From Diphasiastrum complanatum (taxonomy: Eukaryota > Streptophyta > Lycopodiopsida > Lycopodiales > Lycopodiaceae): a stretch of 64,000 nt of DNA. Location: assembly GCA_029204225.1 (NCBI GenBank), contig CM055109.1, positions 40,285,791 through 40,349,790 on the forward strand. The letters run 5' to 3'. Made by a program: the position numbers and the translations under genes. The notes under the pieces were generated by a model that worked only from the letters and a program-made list of their open reading frames with translations, had not been told where the DNA came from and did not search any database. Shown piece after piece: positions 48,401 through 60,400 of the stretch. How positions within the stretch are numbered: position 1 is the first letter of the stretch; each line of letters begins with the position of its first letter.

Positions 48401-51400
48401 CTCCTGGCGAGACGTGCGTTGGTGCTACAGAACACCAACCGCTCCAACTGACTCACTGACAGCCTGTTCCTTCTCCTCGTGTGAATGAGTGCCCATGTGC
48501 TCCAATTACGCTCACACACAGAGGCAGCACAGTCCTGTCGTACGTGCAATGAAATGGTTCAGCACACGTGCACGGGTGGAACGTCAACGAAACACAGCAA
48601 GGGAGGATGAGATGAGATGCATACCTGTGAAAGGACCCCCAGTGCAACACGCTGTAAGGATGGATAGGTGCTGCCGAACATGGTCCACCAGGTAATGGGG
48701 AGCTGCCTCCTCTCTGGATCCTGAGCAGCCGGGTGACCGAACGTGCCCATGTCGAAACGAAATGCAGCGAGCTCCTCCATGAGCCTGATAGGATTCAAAC
48801 CTATGTGTGGACCCACCCTGTGAATGTACTGAAGCCAATCGGCCTCGAGTTCCCTGTCTGCGATCTGTGTCGGAGAGAGGAAGAGGGGATGCAGCATGTG
48901 TGCAACGCTGTGGATACTCCTGTGGAAGTAGTTCCACCGCGTCTCCCATATGAACTTCAGCTCTATCATCCTGCAGGTGAGAGGCATGTGGTTTAGGGCA
49001 TTACGAAAAAACTTAACACTGACAGAAAAACAAACTAGCAACCATTGAAAAGATAAAGAACAATTACAACACTGTACCGCTTACCTCTCTGGCTGCAAGA
49101 TGGGCAGCTGCAGGAACTGTCCAATCCGGTCCATGAGCTCATACACCAGTCCAAGTGTTGACCCCTTGTTGTCAGCCATGCAGAGCACAATGTAGAGTGG
49201 TCGAAGCAGTCCTGACAATGTCTGTACATCCCTCCAGAACTGGTCTCCCCTCACCGTGGAAGAAAAGTGCTCCCCATCCTCAGTGCGCGGAAACGTACTG
49301 GCACACCAAAGATCACTGGCAACCATCTGTAGAAGCTGGGCCCTGCACCTGATCAAACGGTCGATGACCACCAAGTCGAATGCAAAGTGTGTGGGGGCTG
49401 GCTTACGGAGGTCCAGATGGCTGAACGCCCGGCACATGGCAAGAACACGCCTCTTTCTGGTGACAAAAGTCACCAGGAAGAGGGCCTCCCGGACGACGGC
49501 TCTAATCCAGGGAAGTGCTCCTATGTCCCCCATCAGAAGGTCTATGTTGTGCGCTGCACAGGGGGTATGAACAATATGAGGGAACTCGGCCTCTAACAGT
49601 ACACCCATCTGAATGCAATTTGTGGCATTGTCCGTCACCGTCACCACCGTGACGACATGCTGTGGGCCTATGGCTAGGATGGAAGACCTGATGACATCAA
49701 ACATGAACTCTGCAGATATGACTCTCCCCCCCCGCTGCAATCCACTGCCCTCAAAAATTGTGTGCCCATGCAGCTGGAGACCAGTATGTTGAGGATCGGC
49801 CTCCTCTTGACATCAGTCCAGCCATCGGACATGATGCTGCAACCGTAAGTAGCCCAGTGCCGACGCAGAGGCTCCATCTCTCTAGACAAGGACTCAACCC
49901 TATCCCTCAGCATGTGTGTGCGGACAACCTCTGAACTAGGACTCTCCAGCTAGGGCTGACAGACTGTGCAAGGCGGAGTCGGTGATGGCAAAGGGTAGGT
50001 TCAGCTCGTAAATCAGACTGGCCACGGCCAGTGTGGCCTCTCTGTCCATGTGCGGCTGATGCGCACCGCGAATGGTCTGCTGCACAAGGGCTCTCCCTGG
50101 TGGGCGACGAGTGGTGGACCTCCAGCACGGTGCACCAACCGTGACGGGAATGGACGATGACGCGACAGGCTAGGCACTGGTGGATGCATCGGCTGTAGAC
50201 ATGGAATGGGGAGAGTGGGATGCACTGGCAGGGATGGGTGCAGGAGCATAGGTGGGGTGCACTGGTGGAGGGGCAACATCTGGCATGGGGTACGAAAACT
50301 GTTGGCTGAGGAGGTCATCCGGATGGGAAGGGAAGGAAGAAGGGATCTCTTCCAGATCCTCGAAGGCCCCAGCAGTAGCATCCTGGGCCTGCTCGGGTGG
50401 CGGAGAGTCCATGAGAGTCATAGACTGGGGGAGTGCGAGCAACAGTGGGTGGTGGTGGAACTGCAGTGGCAACTGGCGGACGCGATGGGACGGGATCCAT
50501 CGGAATCTGAGCAGATGGGGGTGCGTGAGGCAGTGTCTGAGGGGGATGAGGGGCAAAGGGACTCGAGGAGGATGCACTCCCTCTCCTCGTGCGTGCCAGC
50601 CAAGCAGGCAGCAACTCTGGGTCAGCCACATAAGGAGCGGTGCAAAATCGGAGAATGCCCTCCGAAATGGTGTTCTCCCCTGCCACGAGCCGCGGCCCGT
50701 AGGTGTCCAGTAGTCGCTGCCTGTCGGGGACGGTCATGCTGCCACAAGGGGCAGCATTCAAGGTGGCACCATTTTTGGCGGGTGCACCGAGCAGATGGCC
50801 TTTAAGGCGAGTGAGGGATGCAGCAAACTCGACGAGACAATATCGGCAGCGCACGATCTTCTAACCGGTCTTGTTGGCCTTGTCGGCAACCCGCCTGACA
50901 ATGTCTACCTCGTCCCACAGACCGGAAAGGTCGGATTGCACCATTGCAGATGAAATGAGGGATGGATTGCTGGAAAAAAAACAGCAGGGTTCACTGTTGG
51001 AGAGACGCTGAAAATGGGCGAAGGCAGGGCGAAGCAAGTCAGATGCAAGGCAAGGCGTTCCGTGGGCGAAGGGCGACGCAAGGAATCAGAAGGCAGGTAG
51101 GCAAAAACAACAGCGATGGCAAGGCGGAGGAGGGCACAAAAAAATTTGAGATGAAATGCGAGGGGCGCAGGTAGGTTTAGGTTAAAAAAAATTGAAAAAA
51201 ATATTAAATATTAAATAATATATTATATTGTGGTACCGCGGTACCAGTATGGTCCCGCGGTACCGGGATCCGCGGTACCCAGTACCGCGGGACCTATGGG
51301 TGAGATATTAGTTGCAGTTTATGAAGCAGAATTTTATACTTGCAATGTACTTTGATGTAATGAATCACTATAAAGGATAAAGTGCCATGTAATGTAATTG

Positions 51401-54400
51401 ATCCAATCCTTATGTGTGTGCCATACAATGTGATTATGATGGTCCGGTCCTTATGTTTGTACCATATAATGTAATTAATGATGGTCCAGCCCTATAGTAG
51501 CTACTTCATCTCTCTCACTTGGTTCATTCGCATTGTATTGACTTGTGCTATCCTAATATAAACAATGTGTGTTTGTATCTCAGACATGGACTACTAGACT
51601 ACTGACATGGAAAGCGGGTCTTACATGTATTTCTTTAGTGGACATTTGTAATTTTAGTCACGCAGTTATTTTATTCGTGAAAGGCTTAAATGGCCTTTTT
51701 CATTCATTTACATTTACGACTGGAAAAGGGCCCTACTTTTATTGACTTATTATGTGCACTTTCTTCCCTCCAAAAGTCCTGCCTCCGTTAATTTTTTAAT
51801 CATGCTTTAGGGTTCATAAGCAAGCCCTATAAACATCAATTTTTCAGCTATTGATTTGGTATTGCTTGGGCTCTTCGTGGATGGACTTAACTTCGCTATT
51901 GCTTGTTGGGTTGTAGCTAATGATGATTTGTGTTGCTAGCTTGTCGTTCTTCATGGGAGACTATTAGATTTGCTTCGCATATTGTCATTCCTTGCTTAGC
52001 ACTTTCCTTGGTGGGAGTGCTAGTTGTAGGAAAGCAAGAGACAAGTCACCAAGATCTAGTTATCAATCAATCTCCACAAGAAACAAGAGAGAAGAGGCTG
52101 GGCGCCCAACTCTAAGAGAGAGAGAGAGAAAACAACAACAAGAGCAATGGAGAGAAAATGGAATACACAATGAGCATCTAAGTACTCTACCTGGATGTGA
52201 CCAAATGCCACCAAACCCTAAGGTTAACCACTTACTAAATGTAGGGCACCCCCAAAAGTCAAGATAGGGCCCCTAAACAAAATTAGACCCCTAAGGACCC
52301 ACGAGTCAGTACATGACCAAAATTCGGTCCAACTGAACTTAAGACAAACTTAAGATGGCCTAAATAACTAAATACCCATGGTTACACAAATCTCGACCTT
52401 TTGGGTCCCAGTAACCTATGGATTAACTTCAGCATAGTCATTTATTTCTAACACCCTCCTTAAATGACAATGCAAAAACTGAAATCTTCACTATGTAACA
52501 AACCCAACACGTGGTATCAAATTTAAAGCTTTGCATAAAGCTTCAAATCTGACTCTAGGCAACGCCTTAGTGAAGAGGCCCGCAATATTATCCTCCGTAG
52601 GACAATATTCAAGTAAAATGTCGCCATCATGAAGTCTCTCCCGAACAAAGTGATAATGGATCTCGATGTGCTTCGTCCTCGCATGAAAAACAGGATTCTG
52701 TGCAATGGCAATAGCACTTTGACTATCACTCGAGATATAGGGAGTTGTCATTTGATGTAGAATTCCCTTTTCTCGAAGAAATGCACCGAACGTATTCTTA
52801 ATGTATTCCCCTCCTCGATCGGTGCGTAGGGTCTTCAAAGAATGCCCAAACTGATTTTCCACCATTGCTAGAAAATCTTTGAAACGTTGAAAAACTTCCG
52901 ATTTAGCCTTCATAGGATAGATCCATGTAAAACGGGAAAAGTCATCAATAAAAGTCACAAAATAGATGCACTTTCCAATGGATTCGGTCCTCATTGGACC
53001 ACAAACATCACTATGAACCAAATCAAATTTATCAAGAACCCTTATAGTTCCATCAATTGGAAAAGGTTTCCTTTGAAACTTTCCAAGTATGCACCCCTCG
53101 CATACATGCCCTTCCGGCTGCTCAATAGTAGGAATGTCTTCTATCATATTAAATGTCTTCAGCTTCTTCAAACTTGCAAAGTTGAGATGCCCAAACCTTG
53201 CGTGCCACAATTCAGCCAACTCCAATGATTGTGATGTAGAAGCAACAAGACATGTAGAGGGAATTCGTCGCTCATAGGTATCCATAATGAATAAGCCAGC
53301 ATGCATCGTTCCCGAAACAATAATCAAGGGTGATCTTTTAGGATCCTTGACAAGACACTTATCTTCTTTGAACTCAACAACTAGTCCTTGCTTCAACATA
53401 GTTGAAACCGAAAGAAGATTCTTCTTGATTCCCAGAACATAAAGCACATTCTTAATGTACTTTTCTTCACCATTAGGCAAAATGATGGCTACAATTCCAA
53501 TTCCATGAATAGGATAAGATGCATCATCCGCACATTGTACCTTAACTTCCATTTTGCACTTTCACTAATTTAGTGAATGCTTCTTTGCGAGAAGTCATAT
53601 GACGAGTAGCACCACTACCGATCACCCATTCAATGGGCTGAAAATCAGCAACTTGCAAAACAGAATCTGAATTCCTCATAGATGTAGTAGTACTAGTAGA
53701 AGCAATATTAGACACAAAAGCATAGTCTTGGATGAAGAGATCACCAATAGCTTCAAGATCTTGCTCCAAAGTAGCAAGTGAAGCACTAGTATCAATTCCT
53801 TTACTCTCCTCTTTCGCAAACTTCTTGGCACTTCCCTTTCTTCTTTTGAGTGTTCACATCTTGACCTCCAACGGGCTTTTGCTCATCCCTGGAAGGAGGC
53901 TTCCCCTTTCCTTTTGACTTGCCTTTGCCCTTGCCTTTCGTGAAGAAAGCTTGATCTTGTTGAGTGTCACCCGCAAAGTTTTGCCTCGTTTGCTCCTCTT
54001 GAAGAAGCAGCCCAACAAGTTCATCAAAGGAGAGTTGTTGTCCCCTAAGAAAGATACTCAAAGATGAAACAAATGGAAGATAAGATGAAGGTAATGAGTT
54101 CAGAGTAATGGAAACAAATTGAGCATTCTCAATTATCTCATCAATATTGAGAAGCTCCTCACGAAGATCCTTGATCTTCGTCAAGTGATTTGTCACTTGA
54201 TCCCCTTCTTGCATCTTCAACAAAGAAAGCTGATTTCTGAGATACACCACTCTTGCTAGATTTTTGACTCTATACATGGTATAAAGTGTATCCCACGCAC
54301 TTTTAGATGTCTTACAAGACCTAATATGAGGTAAGATAGATCTTTTCACAGCAAGAGCAACCATAAAATGTGCTTGTGCATCCCTTCTATCCCACTTCTT

Positions 54401-57400
54401 TTGTTCTTCCGAAGATGGAGAAGATGATGTTGATGATGATGATCCACGAGGTGTAGGAGGTGCCAAAGTCAGAGGCCTTTCCTCATCACCATTGATCAAA
54501 TCCCACAGCCCTTTCGCTATGAGAAGATTCTTCATCATGTAACTCCACAAGGAGTAGTTTGTGCCATCCAACCGATCTTCACTAAACAAAGAACCGATAG
54601 CTTCCGATTCTTTAGCCATTACCTCTAACAAAATTTCAGCTTGTAGTAGATAGGAAAGAGAGCCTTTCCACAACCAAATCTACTCAATAATTTGCAGCAA
54701 ACAAAGAGCTGAAAGTAGGAGCACAAGATGTCTTTCAATCTGCAACCAAAGTGCCCAAAAGATAATGGATAGATGGCTGTCTTTCTGCACAAAACAACCA
54801 GCTTCTTGAAAATTAGGTTAGCTTTGATTGAAGCCTACACCGAAACCCAATTAGGAAGCGAAACAGTGTGATCAACACACACTCCAATAGGGCTGTTGAA
54901 AGCGCCCTACTACTTGCTGAGAATCTGCGAATTTCCAGCCACAAGTTGACCTAACCCTGAATAGGGTTAGCTGAATTTTGGGCACCCTCCTACACAAATG
55001 CAAACCTGAAAACAAAAACAGCAAGATAAGGAGACACCACAACCAAAAATCAGTAGCAGATTTTTGGGCACCCTCCTCCAAACAAAACTTGCTGAAAACT
55101 GGTTGCATAAAAATCAGATTTGAGATTCTGATTTTTGGGTGCCAAAAATTGCTCCTCCAAGATCTTTGATGGCCGCCCTCCTTCAACCTGAAAAGAGACA
55201 AAAAAGCTGATCCAAACTCCACTTGAAAAGATCAGCAAGATGCTGAAATTTCACAACAAAAAGTAGAGAAGCTCCTCTTTTGGTAGGGCGCCAACAAACA
55301 AGCTTGCTGCAGATCCGGTAGCTCTGATACCATGTAGGAAAGCAAGAGACAAGTCACCAAGATCTAGTTATCAATCAATCTCCACAAGAAACAAGAGAGA
55401 AGAGGTTGGGCGCCCAACTCTAAGAGAGAGAGAGAGAGAAAACAGCAACAAGAGCAATGGAGAGAAAATGGAATACACAATGAGCATCTAAGTACTCTAC
55501 CTGGATGTGACCAAATGCCACCAAACCCTAAGGTTAACCACTTACTAAATGTAGGGCACTCCCAAAAGTCAAGATAGGGCCCCTAAACAAAATTAGACCT
55601 CTAAGGACCCACGAGTCAGTACATGACCAAAATTCGGTCCAACTGAACTTAAGACAAACTTAAGATGGCCTAAATAACTAAATACCCATGATTACACAAA
55701 TCTCGACCTTTTGGGTCAAAGTAACCTATGGATTAACTTCAGCATAGTCATTTATTTCTAACACTAGTTTCTCTCTACTTAGCAGATTTCCATTTTTTTC
55801 TAGTGGACAATTAACAAAAGTTCTTCAGCTGGACTTGGCGACCAAAAAAAAAATTTGCAAATTATTTCCAAGAGCTATCTTTTCAAATTTCTAGCAGTTG
55901 TTTTGGCAGATTTTCTGAGCAGTACCTATTACACTTTCTAGCGCCTTATTTGGAGGAAGTTGTGGCACCTTTTCATCAACGATTTTTTGTTTTTGACAAT
56001 CTTTTGGACACTCCATCGCCCTATTTTGAGGTTATTTTTGACTCCCTTGTTGGTTTTTCAACACAGTACCTTCCGTACTTCTTAGTGCCCTGTTTGGAGG
56101 CTCTTTTTGCAATACCATCATCTTTTTTGGAGGCTATTTTTTTATTTTGGCACCTATCTTTCACTACATTTCCCTTATTTGGCAACACACTTATCATTTA
56201 TTTGCTAGATGTCTTTGTTGTGTTTACTACTAGTCTGATTTGTGTTTTTCAAGCAAAATTGGGCTATGACAAGAGTCCACTCCCTCTGTTCTAATGCTGT
56301 TTGAACATCTATCTCACTCTTAGTAGCTCCACACATTGCTCTGAATGATGATCCTCGATATCAAGATCCTTTGGCTGATCTTGAACATTCTCATGTGGTA
56401 GCCCCACTCTCGGAGTTTCGTTCTACCGTTGGTGTCTTGACAGCTCAAATGACGTCCTTATCTACACAGGTGACCTCACTTTTGGCATCTTCTAGCTCTA
56501 ATTCAGGTCTCATGCCTCCTGATCCTTTCACACCACCTATCACTCCATTGATGGCTCAAGAATGAGCTCAAAATTTCCTACCTGTTTCTTCTTGTTGAAC
56601 TTGTTTTCCACATTGTTTTTGTGTAATTTCCTGGCTTACTGCAAATAAAACAATTTCCTTTCCTGTTGGAATTTGCCTTCTTGTCACCTTCTTGTTGGTT
56701 CGATTTATTGGTTTTCTCCCAATTCCCTTGTTGCTTTTTCTTCCCTTTGCTCTTCATCCACTTGTCTCCTTTCCTTGAATTTGCCCCTGCTTCTTTGCTA
56801 TAATGCTTGTTCTTTAAAATCATTTCGATAAAATAATAATTCTCAGAAAATTTCAGCAACCTGTCTACTTGACAACCATTGACCTAATTTCTAGCCAGCA
56901 GCAAACAACCTTTGATATAAAAAAATCAAATCTTCTTCAATGATCCAACCTGTCCACTTCAAACCTTCTAACTTGTCCTTTTTTCAGGAATCTGAGGTGA
57001 TCTTCCAGTGACCTTCAATCCAAAATTTTGTACCTTCTGCAGTCTGCCTCACAACTCTATAGAGAAATCAAAATTTCCAGTAATCTGCCCTGCAGATTTG
57101 TAGATGTATGTTCCAGCGATCTGACCTGAAATTCGATTGAAGTGATCTGCCCTGGACCTGGAATCTAATAAACAATATTTTCAGTAACCTGATTTTTTAT
57201 TTTGAAGGTCATTCTCCAACAATCTAGTCTACAGACAACTGTGATTTATAGTAGGGAATTGTTTTGTAACCGTTTGTCCTGTAGGAATCATTGATAATGA
57301 TCTGAGTTAAATGATCTGCCCTACAGATTTGTAGCAAACTCTTCCAATAATCTGCCTTGCAGATTTTCAGCAATGTAATTGCTAGAAAACAATCACTCTT

Positions 57401-60400
57401 GTAGCGATCTAATTTTTAAGTGCTCTAATCAGAAAACCCACCATGCTTGGATACCATATTAGAATTATAGGTATAATTCAAGAGAGGAGTGATCTAATCT
57501 TATTAGGTGAAGGGCATAGATCATCTTTATATAATATTTACCAAGCTCTAACTTAGGCAAAAGCTAAGGCATAAAGCATATTCCTAAATCTAGTTCCTAT
57601 ACTAGGTAAATGTTTATGCTAGTTACTAAATCAAAATTTAAGTTCTATCATAGTCCTCTAGCACGTTACCACATGCATAGACCTATAACTATCCTAAAAA
57701 AAGCATAGGCCCCTAAACTCGCAGGCATGGGCTAGTAGCATAAGGGGTAAAATAATCATTAATTTCTAACACTAAGGTCATTAAACAGGTCTTGCAGGAT
57801 GTTTTACGTCATTAGGTTGCTCCTATTGGTCGAGATTGGGATCAGCATTTACGTTTGGCTGAGTATAGTTATAGCAGTTTTGTCAACTCCAACACAAACA
57901 TTTTGCTAGACATCATGTTGTGCAGGGCTACTGAGAAGCTCGCACCACGTTATTATCAACCTTTCCTAGTTCTTGAGCGACCTAGCCCTGTTACATATTG
58001 CCTTGAGCTACCTCTCTCCACTTGTACATGTGATATTTTTCAAAGCTACTATGTGCTACTATTGAGGATGGTGCTGATGATCCAAAGCTTTTTCCATTTT
58101 TACTGGCAGCTATTTTGCCTATTGATGTCTTTTAAAAATTACTATACCCATCTCCTTGAAGATCAGGCATGCTTGCTTGTAGCTACTGTTTTCTCTCAAG
58201 TTGCTCCTGCTCCTATTCATGTTCCTACATTTGTCTACATTGGCTACTACCAAAGCTATTGCTTGGGGCCTTTCTACTAGTCTTGAAGGTTTTAGTATTT
58301 CTTAAAGCCGAACATTGAGGGCAATGTTTTTTAATTTGGGGAGTGTTATGGACATCATGACTGATTCTATCTGATATGAAAAAAGGAAAAGTAAAGCAAA
58401 CCATGGGCCCTTGTTCCTTTGTCTCAGTTCAAGCCTAGCCTTTTTTTAACATTGTGTGATAAGACATTCATGTCTCTTTGAAGTTCAAACATTTAATAAT
58501 GTCATTTGATATATGAAAAGGAGAGGACTCCAAATCCAGTCCATAAGGCCTGATGAAGCTTTATCATTCAAAGACAACTAATAATGGAGGCTACAAAAAG
58601 GATAATCCTATTGACAGCATATTATAGACTTTTTTTATTGAAAGTTTGCATCAGATGATTCTTAGATAATGTACAAGATATCGAGGTCGGACAAGGCAAG
58701 ACTATGAAGATTTCGAAGTCATTATCCCAGTTGGACCCAATGGGGTTGGCTTAGTTGGTTAGCGTGGCATCCAAAGTTTCTTTGATCCCAGGTTCAAGCC
58801 TCCCCTTGGCAACCAAGAAGCATTATCCCAGTTGGAACTTACAGTATATTGAGCTATTAACTCAATGCTGAAATGTTTTTGCATAGCCTATGGAAGACTT
58901 TAAACGCTTACCAAAGCACTTTCGTGAGAATTAAGCATGTAATAAATTTACACAACCATTGAACAACATGGTGAAAAATATCAACTTCCCACTTTTGAAA
59001 TGAGTTGATGCCCATTTCTCGACATGTAACAAACCTCTACTACAAAAATTTGATTGCTAGTGTTATAAATTCCATGACACCAGAGTTCTGCCTAGTGAAC
59101 TACTGACTGTTATTTATGAATTCAAGCTTTCGGCTGGTTTACCATTTTGAATAAACTTCCATGACCCAACTAGAAAGATATCTATTTAAGCATAGGTTAT
59201 CACCTGTGGAAATTTCGCTGAGGCAACGATGTAATTTGCAAAGGTCAGTAATTCATCCAAGTGGTCCCTTTTCCTCTCGGCATCAACCAGAATAGGCAAT
59301 TTCTGTTGGGATGCCTGCAGGTAATTCAAGATGAAATATCACAGGTAATTCAAAAAGAAATTGTCATTTTCTCATTTCTTGGTGAAAATATGGTTTCTCA
59401 GAAACTCAGCAAGCTATGCACGAACCTGTTCATATTTGGAATATGAAGATTCTACTTTTGCATTCATATCTATCTTGTTGTCTTATGAAAATACCTCTAG
59501 ATTCAGGGACAAGGATGTTTCAAGATTGAAAATTCTTTTAAGTCAACAAATCATGGAAGTTTCAGGCCTCATTCAATTTTTTAATGAGAGTCAGCTGCAT
59601 TCTCATCTTTCATCTCAACTTCGATTGCATCCTCATATTGAGACTTTGTAGTGCTACTACTTTTTAAAGCCAAGGCTACCTTTTCTAATCACAACTCTAT
59701 TGAACAAACTTCAAACATGACATTATTTTGTGAAAAAAATCTTTAAAGTAGCTGGACGCTCTGTACTCAAATCATCCAGTTTAATATCTCTTGTGATAAA
59801 ACTGCACTCTTCAAGTCCCAAATTCAATTCATCATTTGGATCACCTTCTATGCAGCGTGTACCACTAACATACAAGCATTGTCCAAAGAACAAATAAAAA
59901 ATAAAATACAGAAAGGAAAGTGATAGCGGATTTTTCTTGGCAGCATTATGTGCATCACGTGTAACTCACTTCATTTGCAATAAGTAAGGCTGTATCAGTA
60001 AGCCGACCATCAAAGTACACTAGTTTTGCTCCACTAAGCAATGCAGTTATTGTCGAGGAACTCAGTTCATTTGGCTCCATGAGTGGTTGACCAGGTGTAT
60101 GGATACATGTTCGTGTATTCCTACAAAGAATGACAGTAGTTTCAGGCAAGAGAATGAAAACAATCCAAGATAAAAGTTGCAAGCAGTGATATTTAAAATG
60201 AATCCAACTAGCATTGAAGACAATATTTGAGTGAGTGACTAAAATCAAAATTCACAAATATGTTGTTTGACAGGTTTTGGAAAACGATCCAACGAAACAA
60301 CTTGATTTTCTTTAACATTTTTGGTCACATAATTCGCGTCTAGAATCCACACCACGTTTGTTGTCTTCAATGCATTTTGCTTAGATTTTTTATGATGGCA

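Larger units (their letters stand above)
45056..51298 (-). mobile_element. hAT transposon with complete ends
   Basis: 6,243 bp flanked by a perfect 8-bp duplication ggtgagat (45048-45055 and 51299-51306), the hAT target-site length. Ends are imperfect inverted repeats: CATAGTACCCCGTGGTACCG on the left and, read inward from the right, CATAGGTCCCGCGGTACTGG. Both subterminal regions are full of GGTACC/GTACCG palindromes (45064-45155; 51231-51285), likely transposase-binding sites. It carries a BED-DUF659-hAT transposase on the minus strand and a small convergent ORF on the plus strand. Stops and shifts in the transposase suggest it is no longer autonomous. Confidence 0.92.
52025..55763 (-). mobile_element. 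Ty1/copia retrotransposon with full ends, internally deleted
   Basis: 3,739 bp between perfect 5-bp duplications ctagt (52020-52024 and 55764-55768). LTRs at both ends (429 and 431 bp) differ by about seven substitutions and one 2-bp indel, so the insertion is fairly recent. On the minus strand: 5' LTR, PBS, gag, protease, GAG-pre-integrase and integrase, then a direct jump to the last part of RNase H, PPT, 3' LTR. The end of integrase, all of reverse transcriptase and most of RNase H are absent. It needs a partner element to move. Confidence 0.96.
44628..59203 (-). other. Kinase intron e/f, 14,576 bp, transposon-filled
   Basis: Donor GTGATAACC at 59203, acceptor ..attgcag ending 44628. Holds the full hAT element, the deleted copia, a gypsy/copia nest and one mini-SINE. 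Confidence 0.85.

Noticed and set aside
50206-50805. 199-codon plus-strand ORF
   Set aside because: Shadow of the transposase N-terminal Pro-rich region and BED finger on the minus strand.
59261-59651. Plus-strand ORFs over kinase exon e and its upstream intron
   Set aside because: The minus strand has a spliced, conserved kinase exon here; the plus frames are chance.
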